Shown piece after piece: positions 38,832-48,272 of a stretch of 64,000 bases of DNA. The stretch comes from Brevibacterium casei CIP 102111. Lineage in GTDB: Bacteria > Actinomycetota > Actinomycetes > Actinomycetales > Brevibacteriaceae. The stretch spans positions 124,001 through 188,000 of the forward strand of contig NZ_FXZC01000002.1 in NCBI RefSeq assembly GCF_900169275.1, written 5' to 3'. The number at the start of each line of letters is the position of its first letter. Positions within the stretch are counted from its first letter, which is position 1. The position numbers were made by a program, and so were the translations under genes. The notes beneath the pieces are model-generated. The model ran no database searches and was not told the DNA's origin. It worked only from the letters and a program-made list of their open reading frames with translations.

Positions 38832-40592
38832 ATGAATCTGCAGCAGCCGACCCCCATGCCGTACCAGAAGTACAAGTCGTTCCAGGACCGGATCGCGCTC
38901 GACATGCGCGACCGCACCTGGCCCGACCAGGTCATCCGGAAGGCCCCGCGCTGGCTGAGCACCGACCTGCGCGACGGCAACCAGGCGCTCATCGACCCGA
39001 TGACCCCCGATCGCAAGCGGAGGATGTTCGATCTCCTCGTCAAACTCGGGTTCAAGGAGATCGAGGTCGGGTTCCCCGCGGCGAGTCAGGTCGACTTCGA
39101 CTTCGTCCGCTCGATCATCGACGATGATGCGATCCCCGACGACGTGCGGATCTCCGTCCTCACCCAGGCGCGCGAGGACCTCATCGAACGCACCGTCGAA
39201 TCGCTCGTCGGGGCGAAGATGCCCACCGTCCACCTCTACAACGCGACCGCCCCGGTCTTCCGCAAGGTCGTCTTCGGCTTCGACGGCGACGGCTTCGACC
39301 AGACCCGCGACATCGCCCTGCAGGGGACCCAGGCGGTGATGAAGCACGCCGAGACGCTGCTCGGCGACGCGGACTTCGGCTACCAGTACTCGCCGGAGAT
39401 CTTCGTCGACACCGAACCCGAGTTCGCCCTCGACATCGTCGGCTCCGTCCTCGACATGTGGCAGCCCGCCGCCGGACGCGAGACCGTCGTCAACCTGCCC
39501 GCCACCGTCGAACGCGGCACCCCGAACACATACGCCGACCAGATCGAATGGTTCTGCCGGAACATGCCCTACCGCGACGAGGTGGCCGTCTCCCTCCACC
39601 CGCACAACGACCGCGGGACCGGGGTCGCTGCGGCCGAGCTCGGCATCATGGCGGGCGCTGATCGGATCGAAGGCTGCCTGTTCGGCAACGGGGAGCGGAC
39701 CGGCAACCTCGACCTCGTCACCGTCGCGCTCAACCTCTACACGCAGGGCGTCGACCCCGAACTCGACTTCTCCGATATCGACGAGGTCATCCACACGGTC
39801 ACCGAATGCAACCAGATCGGCGTCCACGAACGTCACCCCTACGGCGGCGACCTCGTCTTCACCTCGTTCTCCGGCTCGCACCAGGATGCGATCAACAAGG
39901 CCTTCGCCGACCGCGAGCGCAATGCGAAGGCCGACGGGGTCCCTGTCGACCTCATGGAATGGGACATGCCCTACCTGCCCGTCGACCCGAAGGATCTCGG
40001 CCGCTCGTACGAGGCGATCATCCGCGTGAACTCGCAGTCGGGAAAAGGCGGCGTGACCTACCTGCTCAAGAGCGAGTACGGTCTCGATCTGCCGCGCCGG
40101 ATGCAGGTCGAGTTCTCCAAGGCCGTCCAGCAGCACACTGAGGCCGGAGGCGAGCTCACCGCCGAGGAGATCCGGCGCATCTTCAACCACGAGTACCTGC
40201 CCAGCGACAACCCCGACCAGACCTGGGGCCGCTTCCAGATCGTGGGGCTGCGCACCGAGTCCGGGGCCGTCGACGACACGACCTCCTCCGAGCGGATCGA
40301 GGTCGACCTCATCGTCGACGGCCAGGAGCGGACGTACGAAGGCCGGGGCAAGGGCCCGATCGACGCCCTCGTGCGCGTGCTCAACGACAACTTCGACCTC
40401 GACATGCGCCTCCAGGACTACACGGAGCACGCGATCGGATCAGGAGCGGACACGACGGCCGCGGCCTACGTCGAACTCGCGATCGACGACCGCGTGCGCT
40501 GGGGTGCGGGCCTCCACCCGAACATCACGAAGGCCTCCCTCAAGGCGGTCATCTCCGCGGTCAACCGGGCGGTGCGCGACCGCGAGGAGTGA
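38832..40592 (+). CDS. leuA: 2-isopropylmalate synthase
   Basis: The 586-residue protein matches the long actinobacterial LeuA. The TIM-barrel domain begins with RAPRWLSTDLRDGNQALIDPM; SLHPHNDRGTGVAAAEL holds the metal-binding His-x-His. The C-terminal LeuA dimer/allosteric domain (about 440-570) is present, so leucine feedback is likely. It condenses 2-oxoisovalerate with acetyl-CoA to begin leucine synthesis. ATG 38832 sits at better distance from GAGG than ATG 38829. No other leu gene is nearby. Expression is probably governed by the upstream leader. Confidence 0.95.
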   Translation: MNLQQPTPMPYQKYKSFQDRIALDMRDRTWPDQVIRKAPRWLSTDLRDGNQALIDPMTPDRKRRMFDLLVKLGFKEIEVGFPAASQVDFDFVRSIIDDDAIPDDVRISVLTQAREDLIERTVESLVGAKMPTVHLYNATAPVFRKVVFGFDGDGFDQTRDIALQGTQAVMKHAETLLGDADFGYQYSPEIFVDTEPEFALDIVGSVLDMWQPAAGRETVVNLPATVERGTPNTYADQIEWFCRNMPYRDEVAVSLHPHNDRGTGVAAAELGIMAGADRIEGCLFGNGERTGNLDLVTVALNLYTQGVDPELDFSDIDEVIHTVTECNQIGVHERHPYGGDLVFTSFSGSHQDAINKAFADRERNAKADGVPVDLMEWDMPYLPVDPKDLGRSYEAIIRVNSQSGKGGVTYLLKSEYGLDLPRRMQVEFSKAVQQHTEAGGELTAEEIRRIFNHEYLPSDNPDQTWGRFQIVGLRTESGAVDDTTSSERIEVDLIVDGQERTYEGRGKGPIDALVRVLNDNFDLDMRLQDYTEHAIGSGADTTAAAYVELAIDDRVRWGAGLHPNITKASLKAVISAVNRAVRDREE

Positions 40593-40645
40593 GCCGACCG
40601 GCGACACTCACAGGGCGCGGCGGGGCATTCCCTGCCGCGCTCTGC

Positions 40646-40651
40646 GATAAT
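40646..40651 (+). promoter_or_regulatory. recO -10 box, leaderless
   Basis: GATAAT lies 6 nt before the GTG at 40658. Confidence 0.6.
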
Positions 40652-40657
40652 GGATCG

Positions 40658-41386
40658 GTGCACAGCTATCGTGATGAAGGCATCGTCCTCGCGGGCCACA
40701 AGCTCGGCGAAGCGGACCGCATCGTCACCGTCCTCACCCGCAGCCACGGACTCGTCCGTGCCGTCGCGAAGGGGGTCCGGCGCACGAAGTCGCGGTTCGG
40801 CTCCCGCCTCGAGCCGTTCATGCTCGTCGACGTCCAGTGCCACATCGGACGCAACCTCGACATCGTCACCCAGGTCGAGCTCATCGAACCCTTCGCCCGC
40901 GGCATCGGCGCGGACTTCGACGCCTATTCGGCCGCCTCGGTGATGGCGGAGACTGCCCGCAGCATCACCGAGGCCGAACCCGTCTCCCGGGCCCAGTTCC
41001 TCCTCCTCGTCTCCGCGATCCGCTCCCTGTGCAAGGGCGAGCACCCGCCGAGGCTGGCCCTCGACGCGTACCTGCTGCGGGCGATGTCGGTCGCCGGATG
41101 GGCGCCGAGTCTGCTCGACTGCGCCCAATGCGGGGCGCCGGGACCGCACCGGGCGTTCTCGGCCGCGCTCGGCGGCGCCGTGTGCTCGGCTTGCCGTCCG
41201 AGCGGGGCCGCCCTGCCCGACACCGACGCGCTCGACCACCTCGCCGCCCTGCTCACCGGCGACTGGGAGAGTGCCGAGTCCTCGGACCTCCACGACCAGA
41301 TCGACGGCTCCAAGCTCGTCTCGGACTGGGTGTCGTGGCACCTCGAACGCAACATCCGATCACTGTCTGTCCTGGAGCGCACGTGA
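40658..41386 (+). CDS. recO: DNA repair protein RecO
   Basis: The 242-residue RecO has an N-terminal OB fold ([40 protein letters not shown]) and a helical domain with a zinc site CAQCG...CSAC (about residues 149-180). It helps load RecA on SSB-coated gaps together with RecR. The GTG start follows a GATAAT box by 6 nt, and the stop overlaps the uppS start by GTGA, so recO-uppS form an operon as in many actinobacteria. Confidence 0.94.
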   Translation: MHSYRDEGIVLAGHKLGEADRIVTVLTRSHGLVRAVAKGVRRTKSRFGSRLEPFMLVDVQCHIGRNLDIVTQVELIEPFARGIGADFDAYSAASVMAETARSITEAEPVSRAQFLLLVSAIRSLCKGEHPPRLALDAYLLRAMSVAGWAPSLLDCAQCGAPGPHRAFSAALGGAVCSACRPSGAALPDTDALDHLAALLTGDWESAESSDLHDQIDGSKLVSDWVSWHLERNIRSLSVLERT

Positions 41387-42168
41387 CCTATCCTGCCCCT
41401 CCCGCCCATCCGAGCGGGGCGAGACCCCCGCGCCTCGACCCGAAGTTCGTGCCCTCCCACGTCGCTGTCGTCATGGACGGCAACGGGCGCTGGGCCAACG
41501 AACGCGGACTTCCGCGCACTGAGGGCCACAAGGCGGGAGAGGCGTCCCTGCTCGACGTCATCCACGGGGCGATCGAGATCGGCGTCGACTATCTGTCGGC
41601 GTACGCGTTCTCGACGGAGAACTGGAAGCGCTCACCCGAGGAGGTCCGCTTCCTCATGGGGTTCAACCGCGACGTCATCCGCCGCCGCCGGGACGAGCTC
41701 AACGCGCTCGGGGTGCGCATCGTCTGGGCCGGCAGGCGAGGTCGCCTGTGGCGCTCGGTCATCGATGAACTCGAGACCGCGGCCGAGATGACCAAGCACA
41801 ACACAGGTCTGACCCTGCAGTTCTGCGTCAACTACGGCGGTCGGTCGGAGATCGTCGACGCCGTCAACGCGATCACCGCCGAGGTGGCCGCGGGAAAGCT
41901 CAAGCCCGGGAAGGTGAGCGAGAAGACGATCCGCTCTCGCCTCTACGCGCCGCAGGTGCCCGACGTCGACCTCTTCCTCCGGTCCTCGGGCGAGCAGCGG
42001 ACGTCGAACTTCCTCCTCTGGCAGTCCGCATATGCGGAGATGGTCTTCCAGGACGTGCTCTGGCCCGACGTCGACCGGCGCACGCTGTGGGCGGCGATCG
42101 AGGAGTACGCGCGCCGCGACCGGCGCTTCGGCGGGGCCGTCGACCGGCCGGGGGAGACCGCAGGCTGA
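41383..42168 (+). CDS. uppS: Isoprenyl (polyprenyl) diphosphate synthase, cis type
   Basis: The 261-residue protein has the cis-prenyltransferase signature [18 protein letters not shown] with catalytic Asp32, then [13 protein letters not shown], and the C-terminal [24 protein letters not shown]. It extends a short allylic diphosphate with isopentenyl diphosphate to the lipid carrier used for peptidoglycan. The start overlaps the recO stop. The stop codon TGA at 42166-42168 is the first three bases of a 112-bp inverted-repeat element. Confidence 0.95.
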   Translation: MTYPAPPAHPSGARPPRLDPKFVPSHVAVVMDGNGRWANERGLPRTEGHKAGEASLLDVIHGAIEIGVDYLSAYAFSTENWKRSPEEVRFLMGFNRDVIRRRRDELNALGVRIVWAGRRGRLWRSVIDELETAAEMTKHNTGLTLQFCVNYGGRSEIVDAVNAITAEVAAGKLKPGKVSEKTIRSRLYAPQVPDVDLFLRSSGEQRTSNFLLWQSAYAEMVFQDVLWPDVDRRTLWAAIEEYARRDRRFGGAVDRPGETAG

Positions 42169-42277
42169 GTCACTTTTCGCCAGGACGATCGTTTTGCGCC
42201 CGACCGTCGCCGGTGTGAGTCACTTTCCGCCCGAACAGTCGGTTCATGCCCCGACCGATCGAGCGAAAAGTGACTCA
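42166..42277. mobile_element. 112-bp element with perfect 15-bp inverted ends (MITE-like)
   Basis: TGAGTCACTTTTCGC at 42166-42180 is exactly complementary to GCGAAAAGTGACTCA at 42263-42277. A second direct copy, TGAGTCACTTTCCGC, begins at 42216, so the interior is two diverged ~50-bp units. The left end supplies the uppS stop codon. There is no internal gene. A partial copy, CGAAAAGTGAC, is at 6738-6748 after hemH, so the sequence is dispersed. No target duplication is obvious. Confidence 0.6.
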
Positions 42278-42442
42278 GAGTCGAAACGTGGACATCGGGA
42301 GAGTGCTCTCTCTGCTGAGGCGGCCCCCGTCCAGGGCGGAACTTCAGCAGAAGAGGCCGTTCCGCATAGCGCGCGGGTCCGCGAGATGATGAGCGGGCGA
42401 TCAACACCGCAGCGGGCCCGGAAGTCCCCGATACACACGCTG

Positions 42443-42476
42443 AAGGGGCCCACAGCACGAATGCTGCGGGCCCCTT
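42443..42476. terminator. Bidirectional hairpin terminator between uppS and the helicase gene
   Basis: AAGGGGCCC/GGGCCCCTT and CAGCA/TGCTG stack into a 14-bp stem with one mismatch and a CGAA loop. The 42278-42442 DNA before it has a CTGCTGA/TCAGCAG pair but no gene. Confidence 0.8.
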
Positions 42477-42544
42477 CTGGCTGTGTGCCGGCTCAGTACC
42501 GGGCGCCGACCCTCACGCTGAGAGCGCCGGCTACTGACGCGAGA

Positions 42545-44323
42545 TCAGTACCGGTCGCGCGAGCGGTCCCGGTCGCGGCCGCCGAACTTCTTCCCGCCGC
42601 CTCGGCGGTCGCCGCGGAAGTTGCGGTTGTCGCCGGGCTGCTTGTCGAAGTTGCGCTTCTTGAACGGGCGCCCCGGACGACCGGAGTCGGGACGGATGTC
42701 GATCGGGCGGCCCTGGATCTCCGTGTGTGCGAGCTTCTTGAGCACACCCGGATCGAGATCCTCGGGCAGGTCGACGAGGGTGTGGTTCGAGCGGATGTCG
42801 ATGTGCCCGATCTGCTTCGAGGTGATGCCGCCCTCGTTCGCAATCGCTCCGACGATCGAACCGGGCTGCACCCGCTCGTTGCGGCCGACGGCCAGACGGT
42901 AGGTGACCATGCCCTCGCGGCTGCGACCGCCGCGCTTGCCGTCACGGTCGCGGCCCTGCTTGCCGCGGGTCGGCTCGGGCATCGGCTCCGCCTTGAGGGA
43001 GTTCGACTCGAGGACCATCGACGCCAGTGCCGCGGCGATGTCCGTGGCGGGGACGTTGCGGCTGAGCTCGTACTGCTCGATGACGGTGGCGAGCTCGCTC
43101 AGCTCCGTCGTCGCGAGCGCGTCGTCGATGCGCTTGGTGAACTTCTCCACGCGCGTGTTCGTCAGCTCCTCGACGCTGGGCAGAGTGAGCGGTTCGACCT
43201 TCTGCTTCGTCGCGCGCTCGATCGAGCCGAGCAGGCGCTGCTCACGCGGGGTGATGAAGAGGATCGCCTCACCGGAGCGTCCCGCGCGGCCGGTGCGGCC
43301 GATGCGGTGGACGTAGGACTCCGTGTCGTGCGGGATGTCGTAGTTGACGACGAGCGAGATGCGCTCGACGTCGAGACCGCGTGCGGCGACGTCGGTGGCG
43401 ACGAGAATGTCGATCTTGCCCTCGCGCAGCATCTCGACCGTGCGCTCACGGGCCTGCTGCGGGATGTCGCCGTTGATCGCCGAGGCCTTGAAGCCACGCG
43501 CCCGCAGCTTCTCCGCGAGCTCCTCGGTGGCCTGCTTGGTGCGGACGAACATGATGATGCCGTCGTACTCCTCGACCTCGAGGATGCGGGTGAGCGCGTC
43601 GAGCTTGTGGGAGTGCTGGACCATGAGGTAGCGCTGCCGGATGTTCGACCCGGTCTGCGACTTCGCCGCGACCCGAACCTCTTCGGGATCGTTGAGGTAC
43701 TTGCCGGTGAGGCGGTGGATCGAGGTCGGCATCGTGGCCGAGAACAGAGCGACCTGACGCGAGTCGCCGGTGGCGTTGAAGATCTCCTCGATGTCCTCGG
43801 CGAAGCCCATCTTGAGCATCTCGTCGGCCTCGTCGAGGACGAGGTGCTGGAGGTTCTCGAGCTTGAGCGAGCCCCGCTTGAGGTGGTCGATGACGCGACC
43901 GGGGGTGCCGACGACGACCTGCGCACCGCGCTTGAGGCCGGCGAGCTGCGGACCGTAGGACTGGCCGCCGTAGATGGGGAGCACGGAGAAGTCGTCGAGA
44001 TTCGTCGCATACGAGGTGAACGCCTCGGCGACCTGGAGCGCGAGCTCACGGGTGGGGGTGAGCACGAGAGCGAACGGTCCGTCCGATGCCCGCCCCGCCT
44101 CGGCGAGGTGGGAGAGGATCGGCAGGGCGAACGCCGCGGTCTTGCCCGTACCCGTCTGCGCGAGTCCGATGACGTCGCGACCGGCGACGAGCGCAGGGAT
44201 CGTCGCGGCCTGGATCGGGGACGGCGATTCGTAGCCGAGGGCTTCGACGGCGCGCAGGACCTCGGGATGGAGGCCGAGCTCGGCGAACGTCGGCGTGGTC
44301 TCCTGAGTGGATTCTTCGGTCAT
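42545..44323 (-). CDS. deaD: DEAD-box ATP-dependent RNA helicase (DeaD/CsdA type)
   Basis: The 592-residue protein begins with the Q motif (FAELGLHPEVLRAVEALGYESPSPIQ), AQTGTGKT (I), PTRELA (Ia), VLDEADEMLKMGF (II), SATMP (III) and HRIGRTGRAGR (VI). A DbpA-type RNA-binding domain follows (about 475-550: YRLAVGRNERVQPGSIVGAIANEGGI), and the tail is rich in Arg, Gly and Asp (GRDRDRSRDRY). It unwinds RNA in ribosome assembly or mRNA turnover, often under cold stress. ATG 44323 has a weak GAGAGA ribosome binding site. A TACAGT box about 30 nt upstream may be its promoter. Confidence 0.93.
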   Translation of the reverse strand: MTEESTQETTPTFAELGLHPEVLRAVEALGYESPSPIQAATIPALVAGRDVIGLAQTGTGKTAAFALPILSHLAEAGRASDGPFALVLTPTRELALQVAEAFTSYATNLDDFSVLPIYGGQSYGPQLAGLKRGAQVVVGTPGRVIDHLKRGSLKLENLQHLVLDEADEMLKMGFAEDIEEIFNATGDSRQVALFSATMPTSIHRLTGKYLNDPEEVRVAAKSQTGSNIRQRYLMVQHSHKLDALTRILEVEEYDGIIMFVRTKQATEELAEKLRARGFKASAINGDIPQQARERTVEMLREGKIDILVATDVAARGLDVERISLVVNYDIPHDTESYVHRIGRTGRAGRSGEAILFITPREQRLLGSIERATKQKVEPLTLPSVEELTNTRVEKFTKRIDDALATTELSELATVIEQYELSRNVPATDIAAALASMVLESNSLKAEPMPEPTRGKQGRDRDGKRGGRSREGMVTYRLAVGRNERVQPGSIVGAIANEGGITSKQIGHIDIRSNHTLVDLPEDLDPGVLKKLAHTEIQGRPIDIRPDSGRPGRPFKKRNFDKQPGDNRNFRGDRRGGGKKFGGRDRDRSRDRY

Positions 44324-44660
44324 GAGTGGTTCTCTCTCACGTCGGCACACACTTGATCGCAGATGACTGTAGTGGCGATCTACCCTGCGGCCGCTTGTGC
44401 GATCATGACTGGCAATCCGGGCCGGAACCGTACGCTTCCTTCCGACTGCGCGCGGGCACAGTCATCGGTACGGAGAAAGGTTTGGGTGTGGCACCAGTCT
44501 ACCGTGCCGATCCTCGCCGAGGCGGCCCCGACCCTGCGTAAGAGGTGTGAGTTCCATCGCCTGCCGCGCTTCACCTGGAGGCGGCCGTGACCCGATAGGC
44601 TGGAGTCTGTGCGCCACGGCAGCCGGCCGTGGCGGCAACGGATACCAAGGAGAGTCAACC
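44324..44660. other. 337-bp intergenic region with glyS leader hairpin
   Basis: The divergent gap between the helicase and glyS holds no gene. Seen in it: TACAGT on the minus strand as helicase promoter; TTCACC (44570-44575) 18 bp before GATAGG (44594-44599) as possible glyS promoter; a perfect GCCACGGC/GCCGTGGC hairpin at 44613-44633 about 14 nt before the AAGGAG of glyS. I looked for a T-box and found none. A CGCCGAGGCG motif copy is at 44517-44526. Confidence 0.45.
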
Positions 44661-46043
44661 GTGGCACAGTCCAAGCTCGATGCCGTCATCGCCCTGGCCA
44701 AGCGCAGAGGATTCGTCTTCCAGGCAGGGGAGATCTACGGTGGTTCCCGCTCGGCGTGGGACTACGGCCCGCTCGGCGTCGAACTCAAGGACAACATCAA
44801 GTCCCAGTGGTGGCAGACCTTCGTCCGCGGACGCGAGGACGTCGTCGGCCTCGACTCGTCGATCATCCTGCCCAAGCGCGTGTGGGAAGCCTCCGGTCAC
44901 GTCGAGACCTTCGTCGACCCGCTCGTCGAATGCCTCCGCTGCCATCACCGTCACCGCGAGGACCACCTCATCGAGGCCTATGAGGCCAAGCACGGAAAGG
45001 CTCCGGAGAACGGGATGGCCGACGTCGTGTGCCCCGACTGCGGCACCCGCGGCCAGTGGACCGAGCCGCAGCAGTTCTCCGGACTCGTCAAGACGTTCCT
45101 CGGCCCCGTCGAGTCCGAGGCCGGACTGCACTACCTGCGCCCGGAGACCGCGCAGGGCATCTTCGTCAACTTCAACAATGTGCTCACCGCATCAAGGAAG
45201 AAGCCGCCGTTCGGAATCGGGCAGATCGGCAAGTCCTTCCGCAACGAGATCACGCCCGGCAACTTCATCTTCCGCACCCGTGAGTTCGAGCAGATGGAGC
45301 TCGAGTACTTCGTCCACCCCGACGACGCTCCAGCCCTCTTCGACGAATGGGTCGAGGACTGCTGGAACTGGTTCCTCGGCCTGGGCCTGAGCGAAGAGAA
45401 CATGCGCCGCTTCGACGTCCCCGAGGACGAGCGCGCCCACTACTCGGCAGGCACCATCGACATCGAGTACCGCTTCGGCTTCCAGGGCTCGGAGTGGGGT
45501 GAGCTTATGGGCGTGGCCAACCGCACCGACTACGACCTGAGCACCCACACCGAGGCGTCGGGGGCGAAGCTGCAGTACTTCGACCAGGCCAGCGGCGACC
45601 GCTACACGCCCTACGTCATCGAGCCCGCGTTCGGCCTCACCCGGTCGATGATGGCCTTCCTCATCGACGCCTACACCGAGGACGAGGCGCCGAACACCAA
45701 GGGCGGCACCGACACCCGCATCGTGCTCAAGCTCGATCCGCGCCTCGCTCCGGTGAAGGCGGCTGTGCTTCCGCTCAGCCGCAACGAGAAGCTCACTCCC
45801 GAGGCGAAGGCTCTGGCCGCTCGCCTGCGCAGTCGCTGGAACATCGACTTCGACGACGCCGGAGCGATCGGTCGCCGCTACCGCCGCCAGGACGAGATCG
45901 GCACCCCGCTGTGCATCACGTACGACTTCGACTCCCTCGACGACGGTGCGGTGACGATCCGCAAGCGCGACGACATGAGCCAGGAGCGCGTGAGCCTCGA
46001 TCAGGTCGAGTCCTACCTCGCCGACCACCTCGGCGGGGCCTGA
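44661..46043 (+). CDS. glyS: Glycyl-tRNA synthetase (dimeric alpha2 type)
   Basis: The GTG at 44661 has AAGGAG 8 nt upstream; 460 residues. It is the single-chain eukaryote/actinobacterium-type enzyme, not the bacterial alpha2beta2 form. Seen: [21 protein letters not shown], class II motif 2 ([28 protein letters not shown]) and motif 3 ([18 protein letters not shown]), two CxxC zinc pairs (CLRC, CPDC), and a C-terminal anticodon-binding domain ([17 protein letters not shown]). It charges tRNA-Gly in the cytoplasm. A 22-bp hairpin terminator follows. Confidence 0.97.
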   Translation: MAQSKLDAVIALAKRRGFVFQAGEIYGGSRSAWDYGPLGVELKDNIKSQWWQTFVRGREDVVGLDSSIILPKRVWEASGHVETFVDPLVECLRCHHRHREDHLIEAYEAKHGKAPENGMADVVCPDCGTRGQWTEPQQFSGLVKTFLGPVESEAGLHYLRPETAQGIFVNFNNVLTASRKKPPFGIGQIGKSFRNEITPGNFIFRTREFEQMELEYFVHPDDAPALFDEWVEDCWNWFLGLGLSEENMRRFDVPEDERAHYSAGTIDIEYRFGFQGSEWGELMGVANRTDYDLSTHTEASGAKLQYFDQASGDRYTPYVIEPAFGLTRSMMAFLIDAYTEDEAPNTKGGTDTRIVLKLDPRLAPVKAAVLPLSRNEKLTPEAKALAARLRSRWNIDFDDAGAIGRRYRRQDEIGTPLCITYDFDSLDDGAVTIRKRDDMSQERVSLDQVESYLADHLGGA

Positions 46044-46135
46044 GTTCCACGGTCGCACGGCACGGCGGGTCCGCCGCAGCCGTGCGACCGCCTCGGCGGG
46101 GCGAGAACCTGACAGCGGCCCTGCCCCCGGCACCG

Positions 46136-46183
46136 ACGACGACGGCCTCGGCACCTTGTGAAAGGTGCCGAGGCCGTCGTCGT
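46136..46183. terminator. Very strong bidirectional terminator hairpin
   Basis: Two perfectly complementary 22-base arms (46136-46157 and 46162-46183) enclose a GTGA loop. It lies between glyS and the convergent aminotransferase gene and ends both. Confidence 0.9.
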
Positions 46184-46194
46184 GCGAGTGACGA

Positions 46195-47586
46195 TCAGAA
46201 CATCGTCCAGGCTTCCTGGAGGACGCCGCGGATGATCTGCTCCATCTCGTCGAACTCCTTCTGACCGACGGTCAGCGGGGGCGAGAGCTGGATGACCGGG
46301 TCGCCACGGTCGTCGGCACGGCAGTAGAGGCCGTTCTCGTACATCTTCGCCGAGACGAAGTTCTTGAGGATCCGCTCCGACTCCTCTTCGGTGAAGGACT
46401 CCTTCGTGTCCTTGTCCTTGACGAGTTCGATGCCGTAGAAGAAGCCCTCACCGCGGACGTCGCCGACGATCGGGAGGTCCTTGAGCTTCTCGAGCGTGAA
46501 CTTGAACGCGCCGGCGTTCTCGTGCACGTGGTCGTTGAGCTTCTCGTTCTCGAAGACGTCGAAGTTCGCCATCGCGGCGGCACAGGCGACGGGGTGACCG
46601 CCGAAGGTGTAGCCGTGGTAGTACGTCGCGTCGCCGCCAGGACCGAAGGGCTCGAAGAGGCGGTCCGAGGCGATCATCGCACCGAGCGGAGCATAGCCCG
46701 AGGTGATGCCCTTGGCGCTGGTGATGATGTCGGGGACGTAGCCGAAGTCGTTGCACGCGAACATGTCGCCGATGCGACCGTAGGCGCAGATCGTCTCATC
46801 GGAGACGAGGAGGACATCGTTCTCGTCGCAGATCTCGCGCACGCGCTCGAAGTATCCGGGAGGCGGCGGGAAGCAGCCGCCGGAGTTCTGCACGGGCTCG
46901 AGGAAGACGGCGGCGACGGAGTCGGCACCCTCGAACTCGATCGCCTCGGCGATGCGGTCGGCGGCCCAGCGGCCGAAGGCCTTCTCATCGTGCGCGTACG
47001 GTTCGGGTGCGCGGTAGAAGTTCGTGTTCGGGACCTTGTGGGCACCGGGGACGAGCGGGGCGAACTGCTCGCGCAGGCCCGGCAGGGAGGTCACGGACAG
47101 GGCGCCGTGCGGGGTGCCGTGGTAGGCGGTGGCACGGGAGATGATCTTGTGCTTGCCGGGCTTGCCGGTGAGCTTGAAGTAGTTCTTGGCAAGCTTCATC
47201 GCGGACTCGACGGAGTCGCCGCCGCCGGAGGTGAGGAAGACGCGGTTGAGATCGCCGGGGGCGTAGGAGGCGAGGCGCTCGGAGAGCTCGATGGCCTGCG
47301 GGTGGGCGAAGGACCACAGCGGCATGAAGGGCAGCTTCATGGTCTGGTCGTACATCGCCTTCGCGATCTCCTCGCGACCGTGTCCGACCTGGACGGTGAA
47401 GAGACCGGCGAGGCCGTCGATGTAGCGCTTGCCCTGATCGTCGAAGATGTAGTGGCCTTCGCCGCGGGTGATGATCGGTGCCTGTCCGCCGTTGAACAGG
47501 GCCTGGTGCGGAGCCATATGCATCCACACGTTGTTGCGCACGGCTTCCTGATACGGAGTGCCGGCTCTGGTGACATTGTCTGTCAT
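46195..47586 (-). CDS. Class III PLP-dependent aminotransferase
   Basis: The 463-residue fold type I aminotransferase is marked by LFTVQVGHGREEIAKAMYDQ, SGGGDSVESAMKLAKNYF, YHGTPHGALS, the VSDETICAYGRIG segment, and the PLP lysine in SAKGITSGYAPLGAM. It acts on omega-amino groups (putrescine, beta-alanine, GABA or diaminobutyrate type). It is the second gene of the operon started by the Lrp regulator (ATGA overlap), and a DoeA-like ectoine hydrolase is divergent, so 2,4-diaminobutyrate is one plausible substrate; sequence alone cannot decide. GGGGGA precedes ATG 47586. Confidence 0.87.
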   Translation of the reverse strand: MTDNVTRAGTPYQEAVRNNVWMHMAPHQALFNGGQAPIITRGEGHYIFDDQGKRYIDGLAGLFTVQVGHGREEIAKAMYDQTMKLPFMPLWSFAHPQAIELSERLASYAPGDLNRVFLTSGGGDSVESAMKLAKNYFKLTGKPGKHKIISRATAYHGTPHGALSVTSLPGLREQFAPLVPGAHKVPNTNFYRAPEPYAHDEKAFGRWAADRIAEAIEFEGADSVAAVFLEPVQNSGGCFPPPPGYFERVREICDENDVLLVSDETICAYGRIGDMFACNDFGYVPDIITSAKGITSGYAPLGAMIASDRLFEPFGPGGDATYYHGYTFGGHPVACAAAMANFDVFENEKLNDHVHENAGAFKFTLEKLKDLPIVGDVRGEGFFYGIELVKDKDTKESFTEEESERILKNFVSAKMYENGLYCRADDRGDPVIQLSPPLTVGQKEFDEMEQIIRGVLQEAWTMF

Positions 47587-48068
47587 CGTGTCCCCCAATT
47601 GTATTTTTGCTTTTCGAGTGAGAGGTACATGAAGAGCTCTGTGTCGACGACCGCGTCGATCGACCGGAGCTCCCTGTTGACGAAATCGATGAGGTGTCGG
47701 TCCGATTCGCAGACGATCTCCACAAGGAGGTCGAACGACCCCGCGGTGACGACGAGGTAGTCGATCTCGTCGTACCCGTGCAGCCTGTCGGCGACCTTCG
47801 AGATGTCTCCGCGGACCTTCACTCCCACCATGGCCTGTCGGGCGAAGCCGAGACTGAGCGGGTCGGTCACGGCCACGATCTCCATCACGCCGGAGTCGAT
47901 GAGCCTCGACACCCTCTGTCGCACGGCCGCCTCGGAGAGTCCGACGGACTTCCCGATGGCAGAGTAGGACTTGCGTCCGTCATGCTGGAGTTCGACGATG
48001 ATCGCCTTGGACTTCTCGTCGAGGTTGCCCAGGCGGTGACTGCTTCCGCTCGGCAGCGAGTGGGCCAT
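47583..48068 (-). CDS. Lrp/AsnC-family transcription regulator
   Basis: The 161-residue protein has an N-terminal helix-turn-helix (LDEKSKAIIVELQHDGRKSYSAIGKSVGLSEAAVRQRVSRLIDSGVM) and a C-terminal RAM ligand-binding domain (GVKVRGDISKVADRLHGYDEIDYLVVTAGSFDLLVEI). GGAGGTG precedes ATG 48068. The gene overlaps the aminotransferase by ATGA and is divergent from the M24 hydrolase gene, so it very likely controls both using an amino acid ligand. Confidence 0.9.
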   Translation of the reverse strand: MAHSLPSGSSHRLGNLDEKSKAIIVELQHDGRKSYSAIGKSVGLSEAAVRQRVSRLIDSGVMEIVAVTDPLSLGFARQAMVGVKVRGDISKVADRLHGYDEIDYLVVTAGSFDLLVEIVCESDRHLIDFVNRELRSIDAVVDTELFMYLSLEKQKYNWGTR

Positions 48069-48272
48069 TCTTCACCTCCGTGATGTGAGTCTCAGATCAA
48101 TCTACCATTGAATCAGTCGGAATGCGTAGTCCACTGTGCGAATTCAGTTGATTGTGTTGAAATTTCATTCTGTATCCGTCAGTGCGTGTCGATCCGAGGT
48201 GCGGGCGGCGCCCGTCGACACGCTCGCGGACCGTCATTGACACCGTGTGAGCGCGATCACCACACTGAGGGC
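48069..48272. promoter_or_regulatory. AT-rich divergent regulatory region (Lrp sites likely)
   Basis: This 204-bp gap is clearly less GC-rich than its surroundings. It contains TAGATT (48099-48104, minus) as a -10 box for the Lrp gene, a TGAAATTTCA palindrome (48158-48167), and several TTGA/TCAA runs. Lrp-type regulators bind such AT-rich DNA. The GAGG before ATG 48273 is the ribosome binding site of the hydrolase. Confidence 0.45.

Noticed and set aside
44324..44660. T-box riboswitch before glyS
   Set aside because: No T-box consensus, no stem I-like structure and no terminator/antiterminator pair. Only a simple hairpin is present.
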